Assembly: GCA_003255025.1 (NCBI GenBank)
Contig: QANY01009128.1
Span: 682,547 to 746,546, forward strand
DNA: 64,000 nucleotides
DNA from: Datisca glomerata
Lineage: Eukaryota; Streptophyta; Magnoliopsida; Cucurbitales; Datiscaceae
Direction of reading: 5' to 3'
Shown here: in pieces, positions 1 to 13,648 of the stretch
How the letters are laid out: the number at the start of each line of letters is the position of its first letter
How positions within the stretch are numbered: the stretch's first letter is position 1
The notes under the pieces: generated by a model
Seen by the model: only the letters and a program-made list of their open reading frames with translations
Databases searched by the model: none
Told to the model about the DNA's origin: nothing
Program-made: the position numbers and the translations under genes

Positions 1-596
1 AAAAAAATTATATTAACATATACTAAATAATTGATCACCATATCAACGAATTGCTTGACCAACACAGTTTTATGCAACATTACTCAAAGTTTGAGCCAGT
101 TACCGTGATGCCATAATAGCACTTATGCTAGAAAATATTCTTACTCTTACGATGCATCATGCTAGCAAGACTCTTTTAGTATCTGAAAGCCAGAATTGCA
201 GGTAAGACAGAACAATAAGCTTAACTGAAACACTCCTATCTTCATCGTGTATGAAGGATCTCTGTTAATCCAATTCTTTCTGGTTTCTTAGGAGTAATTA
301 CTAACGCAGAATAGTTTTGCATTTATTTTACATTTGGTTGCACATACCGTACAACTCCAAGGACCATCTACTCTTTCTAAGAAAATGAGAACCATTTTAA
401 ATATTTCGCCAAGGACACCGGCAAAAAAATCTTTCCGGACACATATCGAAAAAATAAAAGTTTCTTTTATTCAAGATAAAATGTTGGTTGCAAGTGCAAG
501 ACCCGATAAATACATGACAGAGAGAGACAGAGAGAAAGAGAAAGATCGTGAGAGAACTTCAGCAGTGTTTCAAAAATATACTTTGCTAGAACTTAC

Positions 597-2329
597 TGTT
601 AATATATTGTCAATCTCATTTTGGATCCTCCATTGCAAACAATCCACCAACTGAAACAATATAGCACGTAAATGAGGCAGCAAAGTCTGACTATAAATCA
701 GGAGAACATTGATATTTCAGAGGAAAGCAAACATGTAAAGCATACTTGGAAAAATTTTGCTAAACTCAAAGAAACTAACCATTTTATGGGATTTGGTAAC
801 GTTCCAGTCTCTGGCTTTGAGAAATCGCGTTAAAGTTTCAGAAGGATACCCATGGTGCATGTTCTGAAATGACGGAGGTTAAGTTAGCCATTAACTATGT
901 ATTTAGAGGCTATGATAAAATATGTGAAGGCAAAACACATTTATCATGGTTATTAAAGAAGAATGGTTCTTTTATTTATTTTTTTTAAAGTAGAGGTATT
1001 GATATTAAGAAGAGAATTTACAAGGAAAAACCATCAAGTAATTTAACTCTGAAATCGTTGGGTTGGAATGTGGATCCAAAGAATGGAACCACTCTTTTGA
1101 ATGGTTCTTAATAAGTAAAAGAAGAGTGTTTAAAAGAAGAGTGTTTAATATAATTGGTAAAAGATATACAAGCAACTTGAGCTCACTTTTGAATTATCTT
1201 AATGGTATATCAGCTTGTCACGTTCGTGCTCTTTTGACTTGTGTTACGCTATGATATCTACCTTATTTTCCTCCGGACCGCAAAACATTTCAAAAAGGAT
1301 TCTTTCAACAAGTGAAAAGAGCATCGAACATGACAAGCTGATATACCATTAAGATAATTCAAAATTGACAAAAGCACAGGGAGAAGATAACCACAGGCAC
1401 TGCTCAGTTTTCTTTCTAGTTTTTTTCCTTTTCAAGGGAGAGGGAATAACTTATTCAGTTGTCTCGCAGAATTAAACCCGAGCCCAAAATTTCAACGCAA
1501 ATGTTCCTTCACTAGATGTTGTCCAGGAAATCATCCCATAATAGTGAAAATACATACCAGATTAGTAAAATATATTATATATTATTAGTCATTTAAAGGT
1601 GCCATCATACTCTAACACCATTCCCTTACTACAAGCAAGAAACCAACATCACCGAACCCATGTGATAAAATACTTCCCAAGCATTAGAAAAGAGAAGAAA
1701 TATTAAGTGAGCACAGAGCACAGCAAGTTGTGGGCTCCAATAAACTAAAATTAATAATATCAAGTGGGTCAGATTTAGAGCACTTATGTAGAGGATTTCA
1801 CCATCATTTGACCGACATTAAAGAAATGATGACCGAGATTTAAAGAAATAAAATTCATTAAACTCTTGGCAATCCATATTTCGTAACAAAACAAAAAGTG
1901 ATCACCTACTCTAAACAAATCAGCTATGCACCATTGGTGATGCTTTTTCAGATGAATTTAAACAATAGATCCAGCGCCAGCAGAGAAAATTTATGCTTTC
2001 AGTATAATTGCATCAACTAACTTACCATAATGTCAAGTTAAAAAGAAGAAAGAAGTATGTTTCGCTTCGTTTGGTTGGGCTCGCAGTTATCGAAAAACAA
2101 ACAGAAAATAGATCAAGTGAATGTCGAAAGAACCAACCTGGAATGTGTTCTTCAGTGGTTCATCAACTGCAAAACAGAACTCCATCAATGAAACGTATGG
2201 GAATGACAGAAATGCGAGCAATTGGAAAAGACAAAGAAGAAGATCGGGATGCAAAGCGGCTCTTCGAAGCATACCATCTTCCATCAGTAGCTGGAACTGC
2301 TTGATCGCCTCCAGATTAACAATACCCAT
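597..2329 (-). CDS. SEC14-type phosphatidylinositol/phosphatidylcholine transfer protein, 5' part only
   Basis: Four coding exons read on the minus strand with GT-AG borders: 2329-2275, 2166-2138, 863-780 and 650-597. They join in frame to MGIVNLEAIKQFQLLMED-V-DEPLKNTFQ, then a segment with HHGYPSETLTRFLKARDWNV, then LVDCLQWRIQNEIDNIL. This is the N-terminal CRAL-TRIO-N region of SEC14 proteins, which exchange phosphatidylinositol and phosphatidylcholine between membranes. The lipid-binding CRAL-TRIO domain should follow, but 1-596 reads as intron and the next exon lies outside the window. The start is the first ATG of exon 1; no in-frame upstream Met was seen. The 1.27-kb intron 2 contains an inverted repeat. 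The family is clear from the sequence; the subfamily is not. Confidence 0.85.
1187..1364. repeat. Near-perfect inverted repeat (MITE-like hairpin) in a SEC14 intron
   Basis: Arms 1187-1242 and 1308-1364 are reverse complements except for about three differences; the shared core includes AATTATCTTAATGGTATATC. The 65-bp loop is unrelated. This could be a small foldback or MITE, or a remnant of a larger element. I did not find a convincing target-site duplication. Confidence 0.75.
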
Positions 2330-5300
2330 TTCCCTTTTGAACGTCTACCCTGGCGCTTGAGTGTTCGGAGTACAAATTTTGGACTGAATCACTCAAAGCT
2401 GGGGCCTGGGAAGAGTAAAAAAGAGAGGAGGTAGGATTAGTTGCTGCTGAATAACATCCTCACAGAGAGAGAGATATATATAGAGAGAGAGAGGAAATAA
2501 GATGTGGTTATAATAACAGAATCAATTCAAAGAGAAACTTTGGACAATATGATTGCAGAAATTTTACTAAATAGTGTCACACACTTAAATTAGAATTTCG
2601 TCAACTTTTTTAATTCTGTATTTTTTATCAATTTAATTTTTTTTAAAAGTCATAACATTTTTAGTAGACCGTAACTATCATTATAATGAAACAATTATTT
2701 TATTTTATTAGATGATAATGTTTGAGATTTTTTTTAAGATTCTAATATAATCGGGTTGTTATTATCCATGCCTCTTAGGTTAAGAGATATGGACAAGTAA
2801 TTGTTTATTGGTATTTTGTAACAATTATATATTCTTGAACTATTTTTTAATTTAATATAAGTTTTTTAAGGGAAATACAATTTTCTTTTGTTTTTTAAGG
2901 TGTTTATATTTAATAGTTGCTATATTATATACGGGAAAGTATAATTTTAATTATCACATGTGACATTTAAAATTTTAATATTTTTTTTAATTTATTGACT
3001 TTTTTTCTCTTTTCTTTTTGTAGAAATTCTGTAAATTGGTATCTAAAATTTTTTATGGTCTTTAATTAATGTTCGTTTACATTTAATGTAATTATATTCA
3101 ATAATCATATTTTATTAATATGTCAGGTAAAATACTTTATATTTAATGAATTTTTAATTTTTTTAAAAAGCTTGGTTTTTACTATTATTTCTTTGATCCC
3201 TATACTTATGGTTTCAAGTATTTTGAATTAGTAACTGTCCTATTTTTTAGATTTTTCAAATTTTAAAAGATTTTTCTCATGAAAAATACATGAAAGTTTT
3301 ACTTCTTTTCTCGTTTATGAAATTTCTTCATTTTCAAAAGATTTGGGTATTTGTTACTATATGTATTAGTTTTACTAATATGCATGTTAATATATAATTT
3401 TACATTTATATTCATGTTAATTGATACATGGCAGAGAGATTTTTCATAATTTAACAAGGTATAATCAATGTAAACACTCATTAACACCAAGAATATATAT
3501 ATAAATAATGCATAAAGACATAATGTTCATGTTAATACTGTTGATCATAAATATTTAATACACATTGCTCAGATAATTACATGTAGATCAATCTAAATCC
3601 GGATCGCTGATCATAAAGATTTAAGTTACTATTTATCATAAACATTTAATACACATCACTCAGATGATCATATGTATATCAGTCTAAATCATGAGTAGTC
3701 ATGAACTCATATGCATGTCTACCGTATCTCTTGATTCACTCGTTAATGTTTGTTTCTAAAACAGGCTAGTGATTTTTATTTTGGAGATTCAGTGACATGC
3801 ATGGCTGGGAACATGATCTGATAAGATTTAGAATCCAAACTTTTCTAACGGATCTTATATTGTTCCATTAAGTGTTAATTCTGGAACTTAAAGGTTTATT
3901 GAGCTCAATTTTATAATACGATTATAAATTGACCGTTCACTAGTGAATTAATGGTATTCAATGATCAAGAGGTAATTAGAAGAGTAAAACAGTAATTTCG
4001 ACCAATAATTGGAGGGCACAATTACATGAAGTGATTATATTAATGGATTACACGAGATTACTCTGTAAATATATTATGTAATTACTAAGAACAATTCCAT
4101 ATTTATAGTGGAATGATAATGAAATTAATAAATGAGATTATTTAATTAGAGAGTCTAATTAATAATCTGATTTATTTGAACTTCGAATTATAAGCCCATA
4201 GTCCTCAAGCCTCCTCTGTATTACACACTCTAAGGTGTGAATGTTTCAGGATATAAGAAAAGGATAACTTACAAAATGACTTAAGTTTCTGGAGCAAGTA
4301 CATAATTATGAGATAATTATAAAATAATTATGTGAAATTAATTACTTAAGAATTAATTAATTAAATTATTATTATAATTTTAAAAAATTATAATTAATTA
4401 TATGGATTAGTTTTGAACTAATCGATAAATGAGACAGTATATTTGATTTATAAAATTAAATAATATTACACTATTATTAGATAATAACTTAAATTTAAAT
4501 TAACTAATCTGTTATTTTTGAACTAACAGATAAGTTAGATGATAGATGTGATCATAAAAGTTAATTTTGAATTAACTGATATCTAGATATTTATATTATT
4601 AAAATAAATAATAAATTTGAAAAATTAACATGTGGTATGTCTGGCTGCTATACGTCAATCACTGATTTTGTATCAGGATTGACATGACATAGTGTAGTGN
4701 TATATTATGTTTTATTGGCCTTATAAAACCGTTGTTGGTGTGATTAATTTGTTAATCAAGGTTCTGTGAATTCTCCAATTATCTCTCATAGTTCTGTCTC
4801 AAAAAGTTATTATCTAAATCTTTAGATCTTATGTGTTGAGTATATCTAGAGATAAAAAAGTATTTTTGATTTATTACACGTGCACACACACGTCCTAGTG
4901 TGTTTTGAGGATTGGTTTGAAAAATCTTGATGTGGATCTGACAGTCTGTTCTTCATGAAATCTTACGCTCGTTGTTTTACTAGAAAATAGCGATGACATT
5001 TGACAGACTTTGAGAGATATGATTCTGTGTATAACTTTAATTCTATGTATAGATATATAATGGAACAGTTTAGTAAATGGCGTCGCTTGTTTTCAATCAA
5101 TAAAATTTAAATAAACCGTCCCTGCTGCATGCCTCGATTTCTGACAAATATATAATTGCAGAAAAATAAATTTACGTATTAAAAAATGTACAATTCTTGT
5201 AAATACGCGTTGGTATTGAAATTAAGTCTTGTTAATTACATATAATTAATTATTTGTATGTAAATAAAATTAATTTATAGAGACTTAAATGATTATTTAC

Positions 5301-6520
5301 ACATCATCTAAAAAATTATTTACACGTTATATTGATCGAAAAGAGAATCAATTTACAAAGAGTAGAACCAATTTATAAAACACGAATCCAATGAATATAG
5401 TATCAAACAACTACTTACACATGTACATATAGATTTAATTGGTGTCCCCTTTTCAGATTACTAGGTTCACTGACAGTCATTCCATTTGTTTCTCATTTCT
5501 CTTTTGTTACATTTAGATTTAAATATTCTTGTTATCCACGTGACTTAGACATAGTTTACTCATGCAAAGTATATGGCTCATAAGTTAATAAATATAGATT
5601 AAGTTTTTCAGTAATTTATCAGTAAATGAATTAAAATATGTATTCAAAGATGTCAATTGCTGAATGGTTCATAAGTTGAAAGACTAAATTGATAGAATCG
5701 AAACTTTAGAGACATCTTAAAATTTGAGTAACTAAATTTGACAAAAACAATAGGAGAAGTTACGCATATAAATAGAAAATATAAGCGTCTATGGTTATAT
5801 GCAAGTATTTCTAGAGTTTTAGAAATATAGCATATTTTCAAAGCTGACAAAATGATGGACCAAAATAATCTTGGTTTCGTTTAAAGAAAATTCCTGCAAT
5901 AAATAAAATTTAAAAATATCAATCTTAAATTTCAATCACACGTGTAAAAATGATGGATCAAAATAATCAAGGCTATATTTTTTTAAATACACGTGTAAAA
6001 ATGAAAAATTTATTGTACTCTGTAAAAAATACAATAATTTATGTACGTTTGAGGCTGTTAAATTATTACAATAAGTTTTTTTTTTTAAATTTAATTATTA
6101 CAATAAATTAAACCTTCAGTAATTAATATTTATAATATAGATCCACATGCCACGTCTCTATTTCAGTAAATTAATTAAAAGAAAAAACAAAAAGCTTCGA
6201 GGAATGACGGTGCGATTGCAATTATATTATGTATAGATATCATTCATTAGCCATGTGAACTATCATAGATGGCAACTCATATGGGTCTGTACTCTGTACC
6301 AATCTGTTTTAAAATAATCAAATTTTTAATTTGATCTAATACAAACCTGTTTTAAAATATAATAATTAGATGTATTAATTGGTAATAATAACATATCTTA
6401 TAACAAACAGAAAATGCCAAGAAATATTTTTGTAAACGTGGCTAGAGATCTTAGGAACATCTCATTTTATTTATTGGACATGAATCTCATGATCCTTCCC
6501 TATATTTGCTTTGGCTTCTT
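2330..6520. other. Upstream region of the SEC14 gene, then AT-rich intergenic DNA
   Basis: The first 150 bases are the likely 5' UTR and promoter of the SEC14 gene and include a GA microsatellite near 2465-2495. Beyond that the DNA is AT-rich without a coding ORF. The stretch 3800-5130 has the look of LTR or retrotransposon leader DNA (short AT tracts, ordered motifs), and contains an N near 4700, but I could not find a second copy or element ends. No gene is supported. Confidence 0.5.
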
Positions 6521-6578
6521 TGTTGAAAAATCAGTATTTTGTATATTATCTTCGTTGATCAATATTAGATAAATTTTT
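6521..6578 (+). repeat. Outer 58 bp of the copia 5' LTR
   Basis: Starts TGTTGA like the 3' LTR at 20567. Its last 26 bases match 20573-20600 of the 3' LTR at about 20 of 26 positions. The MULE begins immediately after it. It carries about 27 bp not present in the 3' LTR. Confidence 0.6.
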
Positions 6579-7728
6579 GGGAGAACTATAAGAATAATCC
6601 TTTTGAGCCATTCTTGTAAGTAAATGGCCGCCTAAGATTTTATTAGCAAAAATGGCCGGCGGTCATTTACTAATGGTAAATTAAATGCCCAGTACATTTA
6701 CCATTATGTCCCTAAAAATTAAAGGCTCAGTCCACGCGCTACACTAGCGCGAATGGCCCAGTCCACGCTCCATTTAATCAAAACGTGCGCTTTGATAGTT
6801 TAAACACAACGCGCGTTTTGGGGAATATAGAGAAACGAAAAAATGAAACACTTCAATCGCCAAATCGATGACATGTGTCAATATGCTCCGATACTCGCTT
6901 TTAGATTAAAAAATCAAACAGATTGTCACTCAAAAAGTACTAAAACACATTGTATCGTCGAAACCCTCCCAACCCACGAAGAAATAGACCCTCTCCACGC
7001 CATTAAAACCGTCCACACAACGCCATTGAAGTCGTCATTCTTTCTATCTAAAAGAAAACCTAATAGCGAGGAATAAGCTATTAAAGGAGCTCAAAGCTCA
7101 CCAAACATTCAGCAAAACAGGTATGAAAAATTCTTCTTTAATTTATGTTTTGATAGTATCTAAATTAGTGACCTAATTTTGGTCTTTTATTTCCGGTGAT
7201 TTAGATGCATATTTAAGTCCCTGATTTCACTAAATCTATCAAAACTAGATGATTCTAGTATCTAATTTAATTACAAAAGCTATTACTAAACCCTATTGTG
7301 TTAGATTTCTCTTCTGTAGAATTTACTAGTATATAGATTAGTGCCCTAACAAAATATAAGTAAAATTCAGTTTACTATGTGCGTAATTGTGAATATGCTA
7401 CATACATTTTATAAAAAAACCAAAATTAGTATCGAAATCTATTACACGTTGGTCTATAATTTACTGAGTACTCGGTATAACTCATTACATGCATTTTATG
7501 AATCTGTTAGATACATTTTATAGTATCGAAATTTGTTACAAAAAGGTAATAACATCTTTGAGATCTGTCAATAATTTCGATACTAGTGTGACTTAATTTT
7601 ATTACCAATGTATGATAACTCACTGCTTGTTTTGTCAAGAAATAGGTTATCAATGTAGATATCTGTCAATAATTTAGACACTGGTTTAAAAAATATGGTT
7701 GCTTTAAAGTGTGTCATTATTTTGAAAG

Positions 7729-9066
7729 ATGACTCGAGCTATAACACAAGGAGTAAAAAGGTTAAAAGAAAAAAAGAAACAAGAAGGACCATCACGTAGA
7801 ACATAATCACAACTTCGAATAAAGGAAGGTAATCAACAAATAGAAGAGCAACTCCCGATAAATGAAGCATTGTTTCAAACACAAGATGAAACACAACCGA
7901 CCCAGACAACACAAGACGAAGACACATAGCCTACAACGGAAGACGATACACAACCCACACCTGAACAAGAGGAAAAATAATCTGAAGAATAAGACGAGGA
8001 TGATGAAAATGAAAATGATGAAGATACAGATGAAGAATCTGTTGAAGAAGAAGGCAATGAAACAGAAAAAGAAGAAAAAGAATCTAAGATGAAATCAATT
8101 GAAGAAAGCGAGTACAATTCAAAGGTAAAAACATATTTATATTATGATATATGTCAATAATTTAGATACTGCTGCGATTTAATTTATTACCCATGCAAGA
8201 TAACTCATTGCTTGTTCTGCCAAGCAAGTGGAACTCCAAGCAGCGGATAAATCTTAATTCCAGCCTTTCTGTCATTTCAACGATAAAGAAGATTTTGAAC
8301 TCCAAGCAACAAAGATGTTTCAAAGAGACATGTTTTGGACACTTATTAGACATGCAAATTCATAGCTTCCCCTCAGAGCTATTCATGCATCTAATGAGGA
8401 TGCAATGTTGTACCATCAGCAAAACTGAAGGGGCAAGCTTTAACATTGATGGTAATGTTACGAACTTTGATTTAAAAGAATTTTCACTACTGACGAGACT
8501 GAATTGTGTGGAGTATCCACTGATACAGAATGGGGGAATGAAGGAAGGAATGCTAAGAGAGGATGTTTTCCCATCAATGAAGTCATAACACGTAAAAACC
8601 TTGCATTCTCATTCAATGCGATGCAAGGAGTGAAAGAGGAAAATAAGATATGTTGTGCGGTTATACTTCATGGAAAACCTTCTCTTAGCTTGTCAAGAGA
8701 GCATAAAGATCAACACTCAACATGTCGATATAATTGATGACGAGGAAACTTTCGAGAGATATCTATGGGGAAGGCTGTCATACGAACAAACAATTGAATT
8801 CATTAAAGACTATTTGAAAGATTCAACAAGCTGGGCGGTAAGAAGCGGTAAGAAAATTATATATGGTTCATCATAAAATTATGAATATTATTACTGATAT
8901 ATTTTATATTGATAAATAGAAGCATGAACAAGATCATGGACAAGAGGAAGGCAAAGAGGAAGGCCAACAGGATGAAGTATTGGTGAAGGTTTTGAGGAGC
9001 AAAGACAGCTCTTCAAAGAAGCCGAAAGGAAGAAAACGGTTGGTCAAGAAAAGAAAAGCTCTTTAA
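7729..9066 (+). pseudogene. DUF1985-like protein remnant carried by the MULE
   Basis: An acidic stretch rich in Glu and Asp (7960-8125) with in-frame stops precedes two blocks typical of plant DUF1985 proteins: FGHLLDMQ..FPSELFMHLMRM (about 8330-8405) and, in another frame, DDEETFERYLWGRLSYEQTI (about 8737-8796). A basic tail with KKPKGRKRLVKKRKA ends near 9063. DUF1985 proteins are common cargo of Ulp1-containing MULEs, where a C48 SUMO-type peptidase normally follows; I see no peptidase motif here. Frameshifts between the blocks make it non-functional as read. Confidence 0.6.
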
Positions 9067-9653
9067 TCACCATATGTAGATGAGAGAGCAAAAAAATGAA
9101 GAAGATGGTAGCGAATGATCAAGGATCGAAGCCAACTTCACTTGAAACCGGACCAAGCTTTTCCCTTGGATCTCAAATTGATTAGTAGGTTTTGGATTTG
9201 TGTTTTAAGAATTTGATATGGATTTGGGTTTAGTATGGATTTTTAACAAGTTCCTAGATATCGTTATATGGATGCTTATGAATATGGTTTTAGACAATAT
9301 AAGCCTAAATTCTTTAAAGACCAGAGAGAGAGGTATAATATGGCTCGGAGATTGCCAATTTGGGGATTTGGTAACGTCATGTTTGTTTCTTAGAGAGAGA
9401 GAGAGAGAGAGGACCAACGACAACGAGAAAAACACCCGCTAGTGAGTTTTTGGAAAAGAAAAGCGGTTTTTCGAGCTTGAGCATAGGAAAAGCGGTTTTT
9501 TGAGCTTGTTTGTAACCGAAACAAGAGAGAGAAAATAGAGAACATAATAATCACACTCACAGAGTTTGTTACAGAAAACTTGTACTGCTAATTATGATTG
9601 CTTAAATAACCGTCCTATGCAGGACGAGTTGTTTGTAGATGGGGTAGTCTAAT

Positions 9654-11517
9654 TTACAATGTATTGCTTAAAAAACAATCACTAGCATATGAATATGAAC
9701 TCAAATTTTGATTGCAAAAGACAACACAAGCATGAGCACATGGGATATGATCCAAATCCCACCTCCGACAACACGTACGGCTACTCAAGTTTAAAACATG
9801 CATGACATCACCATGGCTAACATGAAATTCATTTATATCGGATGAACCAACCTGAAAATCCATAAAAATAAGTTACACATAACCATTATGTTAAAATAAA
9901 ACCATATAGTAACTAAATAAAATACATGACATATACCGACATAGTTCGAGCAACTATATATTCGTCCCTCAAATGTTCCTCATCCGATGGTGTAAGCTTC
10001 ATTTTCAAAAAAGATGTCGCCATTCTATGCTCGTAAAACCATCTCAAACACATTTGATGTATAAATTCCAACAAATGTATGATAGGAAGTTCACGTGCTT
10101 TAACTAAAATATTGTTAATACTTTCAGAGATGTTCGAGGTTAGCATGTTATACCGCTTACTAGGAAAATAAGCTCGTTCCCATCTAGAAAATCCAATTTT
10201 TTCCAGATAAGAACGAACATGTGGAGATATCTGATCCAAACTCCGTATGTGACGCTCAAAGTCAAGCATTAGATAAGCCTTAGCACATGCATAAAAAATG
10301 GGATCAATGTTATTCTATAACTTAAACCTAGTCTTTATATTCTGACATAAATGGAACATGCATGCTCCATGATGAGTATTGGAGAAAATAATACTAATGG
10401 CCTTGGAAATACTAGTGTGTCGATCATAAACAATAACTAAACCAACAACATCTCTAATGCAAGAATGTAGCTTACGCATGAACCATATTCAAGAATCATC
10501 ATTCTCTGAGTCAACTATAACAAAAGCTAAAGGAAAAATTTGGTTGTTACCATCTAAAAAACAAGCAGTTAACAAAAATACCCACATACTTTGCCTTTAA
10601 AACGTGCCATCAACCGATATCCATGGTTACAGTGTCTCCACCCATCTAAGGACGCAACATTAGACATAAAACAATACATGAACCTCCCAGCAGAAGTCAC
10701 AACATAATCGGTAACGGAACACGAAACAAAGTAGTAAAAAGTAAAATAATAGTAACTAAATTATATGCTATATTTACTAAGCATACGAAACCATGTCATA
10801 CCAGGATTAGTTTCATGCAATGCTGAAAAAAATGAAGGAATGACAGTGTATGATGCTTTAGGAGATCCCAAAACAATATCCATAGCGACTTTTTCCCCCC
10901 TCAAAGCTTTATGATAACTAACATGGACACTATGTTTCACACGCATGTGGTCAACACTCTCCTTTGGACGACCTATTTTGTAAACAACCGGCCTTATAAT
11001 TTTCCTTTAAACACTCATTGATCACGATAGCACTAGCTTGCCTATGAGCACTTTGTATAATATCTAGTGAACAAGAATGTTCACTAGTATACTTCCCAAC
11101 CATCCACAAAATACTATGCCTATACCTCAAAGCATGCAAATACCAACAACAAGAGTCGTCAACACATATTGTTTCAAAACGTTCACCATTAGACTTCTTC
11201 ATCTTAAATTGAAAGTTATTTTTTAAAGCAACCACTTAAATTGCTTTCTTCAACTCTACCTTACTACCAAACAAATCTCCCTCCATAAAATGAAAATCAG
11301 TTGGAACATTCTCCACATCAACAGTCTCAATGAAACGACAATCAGATGGTTGATCAATAAGAACAATGCTAGCAGTAGAAACAACTGTGTTGACCTTAGA
11401 ACAACTAGCATTGGCCATAGTTGAAATTTGTAAATTTTGACCAATCTCGACAACTAATGGACAATAGACATTTTTTGCAAAAGAAATAAACCATGAAATG
11501 TCACTATCACCCTTCAA
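9654..11517 (-). pseudogene. MuDR-type transposase remnant
   Basis: Read on the minus strand: an N-terminal segment (11517-11239) ending in one TAA, then in the same frame the MuDR N-terminal zinc domain (RFETICVDDSCCWYLHALR, about 11190-11130, and YTSEHSC), then broken catalytic-core pieces at 10946-10290, including a GACMFHLCQNIK-like block. Next come the segment at 10269-9913 (SNISESINNILVKARELPI) and a SWIM zinc finger, CRRWDLDHIPCAHA, near 9721-9775. The domain order is normal for MULE transposases, which cut and paste DNA in the nucleus. Stops and frameshifts at several points inactivate it. It runs opposite to the DUF1985 remnant. Confidence 0.8.
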
Positions 11518-12621
11518 CTCCTACACATTACAAGATGTCATCCCAACACCAAGAACAACCTTCATAACTATATTTTCTCGTGTAGCAGACAAACATAATT
11601 CACGTATAACTAAATCTAATAAAGTCCCAAATGTTGAATCCTCATCAACAAATTATTTTAATTTGTTATCCACATATGTATTGGTATCACACCACCTACC
11701 ATCACAAAACAAAATAATAGGTTTCAAGATGCCTGAAAATACAAAGATTCATAAAGTTCAAAAAAATAATAAGATGGTACATAAAAAAGTGATGTTGACA
11801 GTATATAATTTAGTTACCAGTATACAGAAGCAAGACTCAGAATAATGTTTGTCTGAAAAGAAGCAAGGAAAATACTTCCTAACAATAACACAGAATAATG
11901 AAGAAAATACATAGATTCAAATGAAACAATGTACATAATCAAACAAGAACATTCCCTAAACAAGAACACAAACTAAAAGAACAAGTCAATGTAGAAAAAA
12001 TACATAGAAGATAAACAATCAAAGAAGATAAACAATCAAAGAAGATAAACAATCACAAATATTCTACTTCAAAAATCTGGAAATAACGAAATTGTAAGAA
12101 ATTGCAATGTAAATCACAAGTTTCTGAACAATGTAAAACAAGAAATTGCAAAGAAAAACTTAATAATGTGGAAAATCAAGAAATATAAGTATCGCCGGAG
12201 AAGAATAAACATAAAATGTGACAAAAGTAGCTCACTGGAGAAGAAGAACAACCAGCAACTCGCCGTAAAATTCTTGTAGTTCGTCGAAAACAGAAGACTT
12301 GAATTCGAAAATAGTATTAGCTCGAATCCCTCAGCTCGAAAACAAAGATCGTTACAATAAGGTTGTTCAGAAATCGTGACTTCTTCTGATGAGGAAGGAA
12401 GAAGCGTGATAGAGTAGGGTTGCCAATTTTGAAAACCCACAGCTCGTTTCCATTCTTATAACTCACGATAGAGAAGGATAAAATAGGGAAATAATAAATT
12501 TTAACTGCTCCAGCTTTAGCACGAGCAATTTTTGGCCATCCCTGTAATTTAAGAAAAAAGGGACATTTTGTTAAATACACCCACCAAAAGTGATGAAAAT
12601 TATAAATTTCCCTAAAATTTT

Positions 12622-13648
12622 AGGTGAGACCCACTATGTAAAAATGTAAGGCCTTTAAATTTTTGAGTTCTTCGCGAGTACATCGAAATCGACTATTAAA
12701 TTGTCAAAATTACTTTTAGGATGAATTAGAAATTTATCTCCCAAAGTGAGCTAAATGAGAATGAAAAAATAGGTGAGAATTGTAAAAATCTCACATTGGA
12801 AATGGAGAAAAGGTTGGAATGATATTATAAAGATGTTAGTATCAAGGGTGATAACTTGATAAGCTTAAAGATTCTCTCTATATGAGCCATCTCTATATGA
12901 ACTAATGGATTGTCTTTAGTTTTCGATTTATTTTTCATTCTCATATGAAGCCAGATGTCATAAAATATGAAATATTCTTTGTAGTTAAAGGCCTAAAACA
13001 TTTTTATTATTGCAATTTAAAGGAAAAAATGTTTTTGGACTTAATTTTGGCTAAATGACCTTTTAATGGGTTAAATACCTTTTATGACACATCTCCCCCA
13101 TGAGTAGTGTAAATGAGGTATTCCTCTCCTCATTTTTTCACACCAAAAGAAGCATTGTAACTCTCATTTTCTCTCAATTCTTGGTCTCCACGTTTTTTCA
13201 AATTTTTCTTCAAGTTTTCTTGGTTCGGTATTCAGTTTGATCTAGTTCAGTTTATTTCCAGTTTCGTCGATGGTTTGTTTTTTCAGTCCAAGTCTTGTTT
13301 TTGCATCGTTACTCTGGTGGTAGAATTTTGATAACTCGGTTCGATCAAGGTGGTGAAGTTGGATGCTCTTCAGCTGCCTCAAACCATTTTATCTTGTGAA
13401 ACAGACGTTGTTAACAACTTTAGTACCACAAATGAGGTGGCGTAACTATTTTTAAAAACTATGCAAACATGACTCGGTTTGATTTCTCATTATACTGTTA
13501 CTATGTCCGCTTTATTTAACGTTGATATTTAATATATTTACATTGTTATTCGTAACTATATTATTTATCTACCGTAAGTAATGTATTTACAGAATTGTTG
13601 TATTATTGTTATTTCTATTTAATCTTATAATGCAATACATTATTTGCA
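12622..13648 (+). repeat. Remainder of the copia 5' LTR
   Basis: 12622-12864 matches 20600-20848 base for base with scattered changes (shared blocks include GCGAGTACATCGAAAT and GTGATAACTTGATAAGC), and 13592-13648 matches 20853-20908. The 727 bp between these blocks is present only in this copy. The repeat ends in TGCA at 13648. It contains the copia-typical CTCACATTGGAAA block. Confidence 0.75.

Larger units (their letters stand above)
6579..12612 (-). mobile_element. Mutator-like element (MULE) with transposase and DUF1985-like remnants
   Basis: Left end GGGAGAACTATAAG and right end (reverse complement) GGGAAATTTATAATTT form an imperfect terminal inverted repeat of about 30 bp. The flanks are TAAATTTTT (6570-6578) and TAAAATTTT (12613-12621), a 9-bp duplication with one mismatch; 9 bp is the Mutator length. 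The flanking DNA on both sides is copia LTR, which confirms the borders independently. Inside are a DUF1985-like remnant (plus) and a MuDR transposase remnant (minus). 6600-7728 and 11518-12578 hold no convincing gene; the ORF at 6843-7076 is unrecognised. Confidence 0.75.

Noticed and set aside
7739..8117. Minus-strand ORFs rich in Ser and Val, and a Lys-rich plus ORF
   Set aside because: Other-frame readings of the acidic GAA/GAT-rich stretch of the DUF1985-like remnant.
12114..12580. Minus-strand ORFs of 108 and 87 aa
   Set aside because: They lie in the subterminal part of the MULE, overlap in different frames and have no recognisable domain.
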